From Cellvibrionaceae bacterium 1162T.S.0a.05 (GTDB lineage Bacteria; Pseudomonadota; Gammaproteobacteria; Pseudomonadales; Cellvibrionaceae), in NCBI GenBank assembly GCA_000964245.1, contig LANB01000001.1:4340965-4404964 (forward strand): 64,000 nt of DNA. Direction: 5' to 3'. Of the stretch, positions 37,718 to 46,240 are shown piece by piece. The notes under the pieces were generated by a model. That model was not told the DNA's origin and searched no databases. It was given only the letters and a program-made list of their open reading frames with translations. Made by a program: the position numbers and the translations under genes. How positions within the stretch are numbered: the stretch's first letter is position 1; each line of letters begins with the position of its first letter.

Positions 37718-37746
37718 AACCTCGGCTTTAGCCGGGGTTTTTTTTT
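37718..37746 (+). terminator. Rho-independent terminator of tRNA-Arg
   Basis: AACCTCGGCT (37718-37727) pairs with AGCCGGGGTT (37730-37739), with one T-G wobble, and is followed by seven more T residues. Confidence 0.9.
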
Positions 37747-37927
37747 GCGTGTTGGAGAGGCTGATAACCTCTGATCAGGCTCGACAATTGTGCCGGGAGC
37801 GCAGCGCCTGCGGCAATCCGCCCTGAGCAGCCATAAGCGTAATCCCCCCTTTTATGTCAGCAAGCTATGCTTAACATAGAATGCAGTACAATGGCCAACC
37901 AACAACTAACCCGGCTGGAGAACCGAT

Positions 37928-38392
37928 TTGAAAAATAAAGCAGCACAGCTCGCCGCCAACAAGAACATTGCCTTGGTCGCTCATGACAACAAAAAAGTGG
38001 AATTATGCGATTGGGTATTAAATAACAAGGAAGCACTAAAGCAACACAACTTACTGGCCACAGGTACCACTGGCTACAAACTCCAGGATTACACCGGTTT
38101 AGACATCGTCAAGTTCATCAGCGGGCCACTGGGGGGCGATCAGCAAATAGGCGCTAAAATATCGGAGGGCAAGGTAGACGTACTGATATTCTTCTGGGAC
38201 CCCTTTGAGCCTATGCCACACGACCCGGACGTGAAAGCCTTGTTGAGAATTGCCGCAGTCTGGAACATACCTGTTGCGTGCAACCCGGCTTCAGCAGATT
38301 TTATTATTTCCTCTCCCCATATTTCCGGCGTCTATGAACGTCTAATTCCGGATTATGAGTCTTATTTGAAAGAGCGCACAGGCGCGGTCTAG
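37928..38392 (+). CDS. mgsA: methylglyoxal synthase
   Basis: A 154-residue enzyme converting dihydroxyacetone phosphate to methylglyoxal and phosphate. Family motifs are '[10 protein letters not shown]', '[12 protein letters not shown]' (phosphate binding), '[28 protein letters not shown]' (catalytic Asp in GGDQQ) and '[29 protein letters not shown]'. The start is TTG at 37928, with GGAG about 9 bp upstream; no in-frame ATG gives a complete N-terminus. A terminator follows and the mobile element begins right after it. Confidence 0.95.
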   Translation: MKNKAAQLAANKNIALVAHDNKKVELCDWVLNNKEALKQHNLLATGTTGYKLQDYTGLDIVKFISGPLGGDQQIGAKISEGKVDVLIFFWDPFEPMPHDPDVKALLRIAAVWNIPVACNPASADFIISSPHISGVYERLIPDYESYLKERTGAV

Positions 38393-38431
38393 GCACTGAG
38401 CTTTCATCCCCCTCCTTTGACCACCACAGAT

Positions 38432-38465
38432 AAAAAAGGCCCGCCACCTGGCGAGCCTTTTTAAT
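38432..38465 (+). terminator. Rho-independent terminator of mgsA
   Basis: AAAAAGGC-CGCC pairs with GGCG-GCCTTTTT around ACCT with small mismatches, starting about 40 bp after the mgsA stop. It ends in five T and may work in both directions. Confidence 0.8.
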
Positions 38466-38469
38466 CAGT

Positions 38470-38485
38470 AATGGCGGAGAGGGAG
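38470..38485. repeat. attL: 16-bp direct repeat of the tRNA-Ser 3' end
   Basis: AATGGCGGAGAGGGAG is identical to 47786-47801, which is the 3' end of tRNA-Ser(GCU) plus two flanking bases. The next bases, TCCGCC, make a GGCGGA/TCCGCC hairpin at the left end (38473-38491). The integrase gene starts 165 bp inside. Confidence 0.85.
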
Positions 38486-38649
38486 TCCGCCTAACCTTAA
38501 TCCCATAGAATCCCATAACATCTCTTTATCCCAGTATTTACAGTACTTTCAAACTTTCCTTTGTTCCACCAAATACCATGTAGTACCATAACAGCCCAAC
38601 ATAATTGTTGGTTGAAATGTTGGGCGTATCAGTATGGCGGAGGATTTTC

Positions 38650-39849
38650 ATGGCTTCAAAATCAAAGGGCGCACACCGGGAGCGGTCACTAACAGCGGTG
38701 TTTATCCGGAATGCCAAACCCGGGTTCTACAGTGATGGAAACGGCCTGTATTTGAAAGTGGATCAGTCTGGCGCGAAACGCTGGATACAACGAATAGTTA
38801 TCCAGGGAAAGCGTGTTGATCTCGGCTTGGGCAGTACCAAAATCAAAACACTGGCAGACGCTCGAAAAGAAGCAATTGAAAATAAAAATCTGATTCGCGA
38901 AGGTGGCGACCCGAGAGCGGAAAAACGGAAGCAAAGGGAAATCCCAAATTTTGAAGAGGCCGCTTTAAAAGTTTATGAGCTCCACCGGCCTGGCTGGAAA
39001 AATGAGAAACACGGCCAGCAATGGATAAACACCCTCACTGAATACGCTTACCCTTCTCTCAGTCGCAAGCGTGTAAGTGAAATAACCAGCACGGATATCC
39101 TTTCCTGTATCGCTCCTATCTGGCACACCAAAACCGAAACCGCAACACGTGTTAAACAGCGTATAAACACCGTTATGAAGTGGTGCCTGTCCAATGGCTA
39201 CATTTCAATTAACCCTGTAGAGGGCGTTTCCGCAGCACTACCAAAGCGACCGGACAAGGTTACACCGCACCGCGCCTTACCCTTTGAACAAACGCCTGCA
39301 GCAATCCAGACAATAAAAAACAGCAAAGCCTTTGAATCAACAAAACTTGCCCTGCTTTTTCTGGTTTATACGGCTGCTAGGTCCGGAGAGGTCCGCTTTG
39401 CCAAATGGGAGGAAATCAACGGAAGCACCTGGACAATTCCAAAAGAACGAATGAAAACCAAAAAGCCGCACCGCGTTCCACTTTGCAAAGAAGCAAAAGA
39501 GATTTTGAAGTTAGCTGAGCAATACCAGGATAAATCGGGGTACATTTTCCCGGGTACCGTTAAAGGCAAAGCACTTAGCGAAAACACATTTAATAAATTA
39601 CTTAAAGATTTGAACATTGATTGCGTTGCCCATGGATTCCGCACCAGCTTCCGCATGTGGGCCGCCGAGAAGACTTCAATACCTCACCAGGTATGCGAGT
39701 TCGCCCTCGCTCACGTGGTCGGTGACAAGGCCGAGAGGGCTTACCAACGCAGCGATTTATTCGAGAAACGTGCAGAGCTTATGGGTTTATGGTCTTCATT
39801 TCTTAAACAACACAAAAAAACAGTTATTCAGTTACGTGAAGCGCAATGA
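38650..39849 (+). CDS. tyrosine recombinase integrase (P4/DUF4102 type)
   Basis: A 399-residue integrase. The N-terminus has the arm-binding DUF4102 pattern 'FIRNAKPGFYSDGNGLYLKV' and 'RIVIQGKRVDLGLGS'. The catalytic residues are present: Arg244 ('YTAARSGEVRF'), Lys272 near 'MKTKKPHRVPL', His328-x-x-Arg331 ('AHGFRTSFR'), His355 ('EFALAHVVGDKAERAY') and Tyr365. The ATG at 38650 has AGGA 5 bp upstream. It lies next to attL and should excise and integrate the element at tRNA-Ser. Confidence 0.95.
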   Translation: MASKSKGAHRERSLTAVFIRNAKPGFYSDGNGLYLKVDQSGAKRWIQRIVIQGKRVDLGLGSTKIKTLADARKEAIENKNLIREGGDPRAEKRKQREIPNFEEAALKVYELHRPGWKNEKHGQQWINTLTEYAYPSLSRKRVSEITSTDILSCIAPIWHTKTETATRVKQRINTVMKWCLSNGYISINPVEGVSAALPKRPDKVTPHRALPFEQTPAAIQTIKNSKAFESTKLALLFLVYTAARSGEVRFAKWEEINGSTWTIPKERMKTKKPHRVPLCKEAKEILKLAEQYQDKSGYIFPGTVKGKALSENTFNKLLKDLNIDCVAHGFRTSFRMWAAEKTSIPHQVCEFALAHVVGDKAERAYQRSDLFEKRAELMGLWSSFLKQHKKTVIQLREAQ

Positions 39850-40415
39850 CCAGGCCAGCATTCCCTGAAGACAGAGCCGAACTCGACCACGTCGTTCGCC
39901 TAATCGTTGAAAACGCTGCTGCAATAAAAAATCTCGACCTTGACCCTGAGGGTTCAGATGGGAACCACCCTGCAAATATGGTTATGGAATGGCTAAAGCC
40001 AGAGATTGAGAAACATGGCTATCTTCCGGAGTCGACATCAGATGTTCAGTTCCTGCCTTTAGGCTGGCCTCAAGATATCGGAAATCTGTACGCCAAGCTT
40101 GGTTCACTTCTTTTTGGTTTAACTGGAAGTGAAGAGGAAAACGTAAACGAGCTGACAATCCTCTTTCTTAAGGTTAAAACTTATATTGACGATGGAATAC
40201 ACCTAACCAATCAGGCTAAAAAAGCTTCGCTTAAAAAAAATGCAAGGAAGGCTACTCTTGCCACCAAAGCAAAAGCCCAAGAATGGAAGACCCTAGCTGA
40301 CCAGCATAGAAAGCGGCTACTCTCTAATGGAATGGATGAAAGAAATATTGTTAGCACCGTTGCAAGGCTAGTAAATAAACATCCGAGCGTGGTTCGGAGA
40401 CATTTCAATAAATAA
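39846..40415 (+). CDS. unknown element protein co-translated with the integrase
   Basis: A 189-residue protein whose ATG overlaps the integrase stop (ATGA). Not recognised. The middle is hydrophobic but not membrane-like; residues about 120-150 are very rich in Lys and Ala, and the C-terminus 'ERNIVSTVARLVNKHPSVVRRHFNK' resembles a helix-turn-helix, so it may bind DNA, perhaps as a recombination accessory factor (inference). Confidence 0.65.
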   Translation: MTRPAFPEDRAELDHVVRLIVENAAAIKNLDLDPEGSDGNHPANMVMEWLKPEIEKHGYLPESTSDVQFLPLGWPQDIGNLYAKLGSLLFGLTGSEEENVNELTILFLKVKTYIDDGIHLTNQAKKASLKKNARKATLATKAKAQEWKTLADQHRKRLLSNGMDERNIVSTVARLVNKHPSVVRRHFNK

Positions 40416-40532
40416 AGCGTGCAAACCAAGCTTGGTTTGCGCACTTTTGCACACATCGCCTGTTTAAATCCACTCATTGTTATTTCAGAATCCTCTTATT
40501 GTTATTTCACACATGACACACGAGGGGATTGC

Positions 40533-40784
40533 ATGGCAATTAAATTACTCCGACGAGAAAAGGCCCAGGAATACTGCGGCCTCTCCAACACCGAATTCTA
40601 TCGACGTATAAAGTCAGGCCTTTTACCTGTTGGCATTCCTTCGGGCAAGGCTATTCGCGTTTGGCCTGATTACGAAATCGAAAAAATTCAAAAAGCCATA
40701 ATTGCTGGCGCATCAGATGAGGAAATTCGAATTGTGGTTTCCAACATTCACAAAGAGCGAGGTGCCGCTTGTGGACGAACTTAA
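40533..40784 (+). CDS. AlpA/MerR-like helix-turn-helix regulator
   Basis: An 83-residue protein beginning 'MAIKLLRREKAQEYCGLSNTEFYRRIKSGLLPVGI', the AlpA/excisionase-type winged HTH seen in satellite and prophage elements, where it controls integrase excision and other genes. The ATG at 40533 has GAGGGG about 6 bp upstream and fixes the start; longer readings lack an RBS. It overlaps the next small gene. Confidence 0.85.
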   Translation: MAIKLLRREKAQEYCGLSNTEFYRRIKSGLLPVGIPSGKAIRVWPDYEIEKIQKAIIAGASDEEIRIVVSNIHKERGAACGRT

Positions 40785-40905
40785 AAAAGCCATCTACCAG
40801 GTAAATGAATTCCTCAACCTGTTCAACGCCATGCCTACCGACCAGGCCACTGATGATGCACGCGCGGAAAAACTTCGTGAAATGCTCCGGGAGGTGGTCC
40901 AGTGA
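40771..40905 (+). CDS. 44-residue unknown element protein
   Basis: GTG start at 40771 with AGCGAGG about 8 bp upstream, overlapping the end of the AlpA-like gene. The product is a charged, helical peptide ('VDELKKAIYQVNEFLNLFNAM'). It overlaps the next gene by four bases (GTGA), indicating translational coupling. Not recognised. Confidence 0.5.
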   Translation: MDELKKAIYQVNEFLNLFNAMPTDQATDDARAEKLREMLREVVQ

Positions 40906-41072
40906 GTACAGTAATCAAATTGCAACAATTCCTGATGGAATTATTCGAGGACTTCCAGTACCTGGATGAACAGGACAAGCGAGAACGCCAAAAGCAATTG
41001 GCAGATATTTTCGAAGAGTTGCTGGCGATGGAATCGAGACTGAAAGAACTCGAACGCCAGCCAAGACATTAA
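40902..41072 (+). CDS. 56-residue coiled-coil element protein
   Basis: The GTG at 40902 overlaps the previous stop (GTGA). The product is acidic and helical, with a heptad-like C-terminus ('FEELLAMESRLKELERQ'). Not recognised. The tight stop-start coupling and acidic coiled-coil make a real gene likely. Confidence 0.5.
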   Translation: MSTVIKLQQFLMELFEDFQYLDEQDKRERQKQLADIFEELLAMESRLKELERQPRH

Positions 41073-41076
41073 AAAA

Positions 41077-41096
41077 GCCCGGTTATTAGGCCGGGC
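41077..41096. terminator. stem-loop GCCCGG/CCGGGC
   Basis: GCCCGG pairs with CCGGGC around an eight-base loop immediately after the small-gene cluster. The A-run lies on the upstream side, so the arrangement is better as a terminator for the minus strand, where no gene reads in; on plus it may only stabilise the 3' end. Confidence 0.45.
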
Positions 41097-41131
41097 AAAG
41101 AAATGGTGAAACTTGTAACTCGAATTCTAAC

Positions 41132-41839
41132 ATGCCCTATTTATTCATCAAACACACAACTGGCAAGTACAGAGTAGGAAGGGATTTATACCGCGGTGGT
41201 TTAACTTTGCATTTTGAAGACTCAGAAACTGGCGAGCTCTACCACGCTGTTTTTAACGTTGATGTTGAGTACGAAAGAAATACGTCCAGACACCGAAAAG
41301 GCGACCCATTACCAAAAGGCCAATTTCGAGTGAGAAAGCTTATGGGGTTTTATAAGTTCTGGATCAGTTGTGGGCTTGAACCGCCTGACCGTCTTTCAAA
41401 ATTTCACCGCTATATGGGAAAGCTAAAAGACCTGGAGTTTGATTTTATGTACAACGAAGAAACCAACAAAGTGATTAACGACAGTTTAACGTGTAAAAAA
41501 ACCTTGCCCCAGTTGTCCCCAAGGTTGCCCCAAAACTTGCCCCAAGGCGACCCCAATTTGTTCCCAACGGATGACACGTACTTTGAATCTCTAGTTAATT
41601 TGCCTGAAGCCCGCATGGAGATTGAGGTTGAAGAGAATGGGGAACACTTTTCTTGTGAACACTTGGACAACGATAATAAGTTAACAAGGATAAGCGTACT
41701 AAGAGAACAAGATAACTCTTCTAATAGTGTTTTTATATGCGGGTCGAAACCTGAAAAAAATGAACAGCCGTTAAGCGAACATGAACGCGTGTTAAATCAA
41801 TCTTTTGATGATTGGCAAAAAGATTATGACTCGAGGTAA
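41132..41839 (+). CDS. unknown element protein with a Leu-Pro-Gln-rich linker
   Basis: A 235-residue protein. Its first 115 residues look like a compact domain ('RGGLTLHFEDSETGELYHAVFNV', 'KLMGFYKFWISCGLEPPDRL'); an arrangement of 'GxFRVR...F..F....G..PP' is seen in some phage replication-type proteins, but I cannot assign it. Residues about 122-147 are a low-complexity linker with repeated Leu-Pro-Gln, encoded by near-repeats of TTGCCCCA. The C-terminal 90 residues are acidic. The RBS is weak. Confidence 0.6.
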   Translation: MPYLFIKHTTGKYRVGRDLYRGGLTLHFEDSETGELYHAVFNVDVEYERNTSRHRKGDPLPKGQFRVRKLMGFYKFWISCGLEPPDRLSKFHRYMGKLKDLEFDFMYNEETNKVINDSLTCKKTLPQLSPRLPQNLPQGDPNLFPTDDTYFESLVNLPEARMEIEVEENGEHFSCEHLDNDNKLTRISVLREQDNSSNSVFICGSKPEKNEQPLSEHERVLNQSFDDWQKDYDSR

Positions 41840-41844
41840 TTGCA

Positions 41845-41899
41845 TGCGCCCGCCCTAAAAGCGGGGCGCACATGAGTAAACGACGCGTGCACCACGCGT
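41845..41899. other. two consecutive hairpins in a non-coding gap of the element
   Basis: TGCGCCC (41845-41851) pairs with GGGCGCA (41864-41870), and ACGCGTG (41883-41889) pairs perfectly with CACGCGT (41893-41899). The gap carries no gene. Such paired hairpins could be a replication origin, packaging site or regulatory leader of the element; no evidence separates these. Confidence 0.5.
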
Positions 41900-41991
41900 G
41901 GAGTTTCCGTGGAATAAACAGGGGTTATTGCGGAATTAACGATTAAGTAACGCTAAACCCGTTACCAAAATTCACAACAGGAGAACAAACC

Positions 41992-42198
41992 ATGAAAAAC
42001 ATTGACGAAACCCAGGAACGTGTAAAGCGATCGAGGCAGTTAAACAAGCTAACCGCCGACCTACAGGATGTATTCCATAGTTTTGGAGAAAAGCAGTCTA
42101 AAACCAAACTGGTAAAATCAATACGCACAATTCACGAAATGTCGTTAAGAGAATTAGCGATTTTGGAGAAGCATGATGAGACCGCGCCGGTACATTAA
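41992..42198 (+). CDS. 68-residue unknown element protein
   Basis: A small helical protein ('ETQERVKRSRQLNKLTADLQDVF') with a clear RBS (AGGAG, then 8 bp to ATG). It overlaps the next gene by 26 bp. Not recognised; its place just before the structural genes suggests an accessory role in the late region. Confidence 0.6.
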   Translation: MKNIDETQERVKRSRQLNKLTADLQDVFHSFGEKQSKTKLVKSIRTIHEMSLRELAILEKHDETAPVH

Positions 42199-42364
42199 AG
42201 ACATTAGAGGCTATGAACGCTGGCTAAGGAAATCTGGATTTTCGAAAAAAGAATCTTTGATACTCGCAACAGCATGGCGTAAACTAGAAATTGGTGAGCA
42301 CACCTCCGACGGTGATGCAACCACCGACAGTAACAAGCGCGCTCACCAACGGCACCTCTCATAA
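42173..42364 (+). CDS. 63-residue prophage-type small protein
   Basis: The product carries 'YERWLRKSGFSKKESLILATAWRKL', a helical motif resembling small basic proteins found directly before capsid genes in reduced prophages. GGAG lies 5 bp before the ATG at 42173. Function unknown. Confidence 0.55.
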   Translation: MMRPRRYIKDIRGYERWLRKSGFSKKESLILATAWRKLEIGEHTSDGDATTDSNKRAHQRHLS

Positions 42365-42654
42365 CGTTTGTTACAGTTGCAACTTGTCGACCAGTAAAGG
42401 CGGCAAAGCCCAAGGCTCTACGGTAGTGAATATCGTGCTTTTTAAAGAAAAGAGAGCCTGTCAAATGCTTTGTTGCGAAAGAGAACTGGTCGCCCTCTTG
42501 GGTACTTCATATTTTCTTTCCTACCAAAAGTTTAACGTTTGCTGCGCGAAGTGGTTCTCGTTGTTGGTCTTGTTCGCTTATTGCGTTGAAGTGGTATTCG
42601 AATAATCGACTGCTTGGGGTTTAAGCAAAATTAAATTCTAAACGGTAAAATATT
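42365..42654. other. non-coding gap before the capsid gene
   Basis: I see no supported gene in these 290 bases: a 104-codon frame crosses it but has no RBS and an unusual composition. The last 40 bases are AT-rich with TAAAAT-like hexamers that could be a promoter for the capsid gene. Confidence 0.5.
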
Positions 42655-43761
42655 ATGAATACTGATTACAACGAATACCGCAAAGTTTTAGTGGAAAAGG
42701 CGGATGAAATTAAAGAAAACTATGCTGAAGTCAAAGAGGAAGTTAAAACTCTTGGCGACAAGCTTCTTCAGTTTGAGCAAAAAGGGATTTCAAATTTGGA
42801 ATCAATCGATGGTCAAAGAGATTTCGAAATAAAAGGGTTTTCGGAGTTTTTGCGAACCGGTGAAACCAAGTCAATGAGCATAACAACTGAATCTTCTGGT
42901 GGTTATACTCACGTTCCTAAACTTTCAAACAAAATCATTGCAGCGGTTGGCGAAATAAACCCACTATTTAATGAAGTAAATACTGAAATTATTTCGTCCA
43001 ACGAATTTCAGCAAATATTTACTACCAGCCGAAGTGCTACAGCAAGGTCAGCAGAGTCAGGCACACGCAACGAAACCAACACTGCTAATTTTGAGCGTTC
43101 AAGCATTAATCTCTTCGACTTATACGCAGTACCTCAGATTACAAATGAGCTACTCGATTCAAGTGATTTTGCAATCGACAAGTGGTTAGTTAATGACGTT
43201 CGGGAATCTTTTAATGAAACCTTATCTACCGAGTTTGTTTCAGGTTCATCAAATGAATGCATTGGTTTGTTAAACAGCATGAGCCCAAACTCTTTGGTAA
43301 GCTCACCCGTTTTGCCATGGGGCTCTATTCGTTATCTGACCCCGACAAATTCACCTCAATCTATAAATTACCCTGATTTATTGCGGCTGGTTAGCGCACT
43401 TCCACTCAGATATAAGGTCCCTGGAAACGCCAAGTTCTTTATGTCTACAGGAGCCATTGAAACCGTGCGTGGATTACTGGACCAAAATGACCTTCCAATT
43501 TGGCGGCAGGACTTCGGCGTGGCTGGTGCACCAATGGTTTTACTGGGTTATCCGGTAGTCGAAGTTCCTCAACTGGAAAGCACGGGTTACGAAGTTCTGT
43601 TTGGTGATATGAAGCAAACCTACACCTTTGTTACCCACTCTCGCGGTATTCGCATGCTGGTTGATCAGATCACAACCAAAGGAATGACCAAATTCTACAC
43701 AAGCATGCAGTGTGGAGGTGGCGTAATGGATTCACGAGGCATGGTTGCACTGGCATCGTAA
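42655..43761 (+). CDS. HK97-type phage major capsid protein
   Basis: A 368-residue protein with a helical delta-like N-terminal region (about 5-45), then the HK97 core: 'TTESSGGYTHVPKLSNKIIAAVGEINPLFN', 'SINLFDLYAVPQITNELLDSS', 'WLVNDVRESFNETLSTEFVSG' and 'LLGYPVVEVPQLES...VLFGDMKQTYTFVTHSRGIRML'. It should form the capsid shell. No prohead protease or portal gene adjoins, so it may be assembled with help from another phage or used to redirect capsid assembly. A terminator follows. Confidence 0.93.
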   Translation: MNTDYNEYRKVLVEKADEIKENYAEVKEEVKTLGDKLLQFEQKGISNLESIDGQRDFEIKGFSEFLRTGETKSMSITTESSGGYTHVPKLSNKIIAAVGEINPLFNEVNTEIISSNEFQQIFTTSRSATARSAESGTRNETNTANFERSSINLFDLYAVPQITNELLDSSDFAIDKWLVNDVRESFNETLSTEFVSGSSNECIGLLNSMSPNSLVSSPVLPWGSIRYLTPTNSPQSINYPDLLRLVSALPLRYKVPGNAKFFMSTGAIETVRGLLDQNDLPIWRQDFGVAGAPMVLLGYPVVEVPQLESTGYEVLFGDMKQTYTFVTHSRGIRMLVDQITTKGMTKFYTSMQCGGGVMDSRGMVALAS

Positions 43762-43766
43762 TAAGA

Positions 43767-43788
43767 GCGGGAGCAATCCCGCCTTTTT
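43767..43788 (+). terminator. Rho-independent terminator of the capsid gene
   Basis: GCGGGA (43767-43772) pairs with TCCCGC (43777-43782) around GCAA, followed by CTTTTT, six bases after the capsid stop. This separates the capsid unit from the terminase and tape-measure genes. Confidence 0.9.
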
Positions 43789-43887
43789 AATGCTTTCAGG
43801 GGTATGGGGGGGCAAATCCTCACAGGCTTCATACCGGACACCGCCGCTGTCCCCTGATTTTTATATCCCCAGTAAAAAGGTCACGAA

Positions 43888-44274
43888 ATGAGTAAACCAA
43901 AACAACCCCTGGAACTTGCAATAATCAAAGGGGCAACCAAGAAAAACCCTCAGCGTTACACTGGTGATGTCATTCGTAATGAAAACGCACTTGGCAAACC
44001 ACCAAAGCACATGACGAAGGAACAAATAGCTGCATGGGAAGAGTTAGAGGAGCACGCCCTGCCCGGTGTCCTAACCGCCTCAGATCGTTTTATAGTAGAG
44101 ATCGCAGCCAGCTTAATGGCTGAAATGAGGCGCGACCCGGACAAGTTTCCAGTAGGGAGATACTCACAGCTAAAAAGCTGTTTGTTCCGGCTTGGGCTCA
44201 GCCCTTCAGACCGTCAAAACATCACAACACCAAAAAAGCCTGCCGGTAATGGCTTTTCACAATTTCTGGAGTAA
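43888..44274 (+). CDS. phage terminase small subunit (P27-like)
   Basis: A 128-residue protein starting 'MSKPKQPLELAIIKGATKKNPQRY' and continuing 'PPKHMTKEQIAAWEELEEHALPGVLTASDRFIVEIAASLMAEMR' and 'LKSCLFRLGLSPSDRQNI', the P27 family TerS layout (N-terminal basic, HTH-like helices, oligomerisation region). It recognises packaging sites. No large terminase follows; the next gene is the tape-measure-like one. In satellites a private TerS can redirect a helper phage's packaging motor, which would fit here. Confidence 0.85.
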   Translation: MSKPKQPLELAIIKGATKKNPQRYTGDVIRNENALGKPPKHMTKEQIAAWEELEEHALPGVLTASDRFIVEIAASLMAEMRRDPDKFPVGRYSQLKSCLFRLGLSPSDRQNITTPKKPAGNGFSQFLE

Positions 44275-44280
44275 TAATTT

Positions 44281-46131
44281 ATGGCCAGTGAACAAAAGTT
44301 GATATACAAGCTTGAGGCAGAAAACACCAAGCTTTTATCGAAACTTGACCAATCCGAAAAGCGTCTCAACCGGTTTTCCAGAAGCGCAAAAACCAACTCA
44401 AAGGCTATACAAAAAGCATTCGCTGTTATTGGTAGCGGTGCAATAATCGCAAAAATCACTTCAGCAACCGCCAAACAAGAGGCAGCTATTAAACAACTCA
44501 GTCAAACTCTGGAGAGCACTAACAATGCTGTCGGCTTGAGTTTTGATGAACTGGTAAAGCATGCCGAAGACCTTCAGAAAGTTACAACAACCGGTGATGA
44601 AGAAATAATTGAGGCGCAGAGTAAACTCGCCACCTTCACCAAAATAACCGGCGATGAGTTTAAACGTACAACTGAACTTGCACTTGATATGTCAGCCAAG
44701 TTCGGCACCGATGTACAAAGCTCTGTTTTACAATTGGGTAAAGCATTAAACGATCCTGTAGCCAATTTGAATGCATTGTCTAGAGCCGGAATTCAGTTTG
44801 ATAAAGACCAGAAAGAAATGATCAAAACACTCGTGAATTCTGGTCGACGGGTAGAAGCACAACAGGAAATATTAAAAGAACTTGAAGTCCAATTTGGCGG
44901 TAGTGCCAGAGCTGCCCGCGATACGTTCGGGGGAGCCTTAACCAGTCTTGGCAATGCAGCCGGTGATTTACTTGAAGCCGACTCTTTGGGGGGCGCTACT
45001 GAAGCGCTCAACAACTTTACCGAACTACTACAAGATAAAAATACGATTGAGGCAGCACAAACTCTTGCTAATGCAGTAATAAAGGCTTTTGAAGAAACAG
45101 CAAACGCAATCATTACCACCATAAATGTGACTGAATATCTGGCAGAATCATTCGCAGCTTCACTTAGCGGACCAGCAGCTGACGATATACCCAGGCTGCA
45201 AAGTAAACTTGAGGACTTGAGCTCTACCCTCGGTAAAATCAAAGCTGGCACATTCGAGTTACCTCTTAAAAATCAGGACCAGTTTGTTAAAAAACTCGAG
45301 GAAGAGATTGAGAACATAGAGACCCTCCTGAAACTTAACGAAGATTTGGGTAAAGCTCGCTTACTGAACCTTAATGATTTTCGCCCAGAATCCACAAAAA
45401 ATAGCGATAAGAAACAAGGAGGCACAGCTGTAAAGGAGTTTGCCGATCTCGCAAAAATACAAGAACAAATTGCAAACAACGAATTTAACAAAGCGATCAG
45501 CGATAGTGCGTCGCTTCTGGCGGCCACCATCACCCCATTAGAGCAATTAAATATAGACCTTGAACGCGCGAAAGAGTTAACCAACGAAGGTTTTTTGTCA
45601 CCAGCGGAATTCGACAAAATCAGTGGCTTTATAGAGTCACAAAAAAATGTTCAGGAAGAGTTTGTTTCCGGGTGGGAAGAAGCCGTTGAAGGGACATATT
45701 CCCTGTTTTCTGACTACCTTCTTGACCCGCTTTCTAACGACTTCAATGATCTCGTAGATAGCATTCTAAAGTCATTCCAACGCGTGGCAATTAATTCAAT
45801 GTTATCCAGTTTTCAAGGCATGCTTGGCGGTTTTGCTGCAAACAACCAAGGGTCACTGTTGGGTGGCGTCGCTGGGCTATTTGCGGGAGCCCGGGACGCG
45901 GGAGGGCCAATACCGGGCGGCAAATTTGCCTTGGTTGGCGAGAAAGGCCCTGAACTTGTTATGGGTCCGGCCAACGTGGTCAGCCGCAAGGACACTGCTG
46001 AAATGATGGGCGGCAACATCAGCATGACTTTCAATATCAGCGCTCCCAATGAGCAGGCCGGCCGCAAAGCTGCCGGTCAAGTGGCGCGAGAAGTTCAAGG
46101 CTCGCTCGCTTCAGGTGGCAGATACCTTTGA
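44281..46131 (+). CDS. phage tail tape-measure-like protein
   Basis: A 616-residue protein, 6 bp after the small terminase gene. Residues 1-80 are coiled coil; 'SFDELVKHAEDLQKVTTTGDEEI...SKLATFTKITGDEFKRTTELALDMSAKFG' and 'DPVANLNALSRAGIQFDKDQKEMIKTLV' match tape-measure/TP901-type domains; the C-terminus 'GGPIPGGKFALVGEKGPELVMGPANVV' is the usual tail-tip region. It is short for the family, so it would set a short tail if functional. No membrane-spanning hydrophobic block of usual length is seen. RBS GGAG precedes the ATG. Confidence 0.88.
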   Translation: MASEQKLIYKLEAENTKLLSKLDQSEKRLNRFSRSAKTNSKAIQKAFAVIGSGAIIAKITSATAKQEAAIKQLSQTLESTNNAVGLSFDELVKHAEDLQKVTTTGDEEIIEAQSKLATFTKITGDEFKRTTELALDMSAKFGTDVQSSVLQLGKALNDPVANLNALSRAGIQFDKDQKEMIKTLVNSGRRVEAQQEILKELEVQFGGSARAARDTFGGALTSLGNAAGDLLEADSLGGATEALNNFTELLQDKNTIEAAQTLANAVIKAFEETANAIITTINVTEYLAESFAASLSGPAADDIPRLQSKLEDLSSTLGKIKAGTFELPLKNQDQFVKKLEEEIENIETLLKLNEDLGKARLLNLNDFRPESTKNSDKKQGGTAVKEFADLAKIQEQIANNEFNKAISDSASLLAATITPLEQLNIDLERAKELTNEGFLSPAEFDKISGFIESQKNVQEEFVSGWEEAVEGTYSLFSDYLLDPLSNDFNDLVDSILKSFQRVAINSMLSSFQGMLGGFAANNQGSLLGGVAGLFAGARDAGGPIPGGKFALVGEKGPELVMGPANVVSRKDTAEMMGGNISMTFNISAPNEQAGRKAAGQVAREVQGSLASGGRYL

Positions 46132-46240
46132 TATTCATTTACAGTTCAGAAAAGTGAGCGTATCTTTAAAGTCAGGCCCTGGCAGTGCGCCAACACCACC
46201 AGGGCCCTAACCAATCAACTACCTTATAGGAGGCAGTATC

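Noticed and set aside
42291..42605. 104-codon plus-strand frame before the capsid gene
   Set aside because: It overlaps a better-supported gene, has no RBS and has an unusual Cys/Val/Leu-rich composition.
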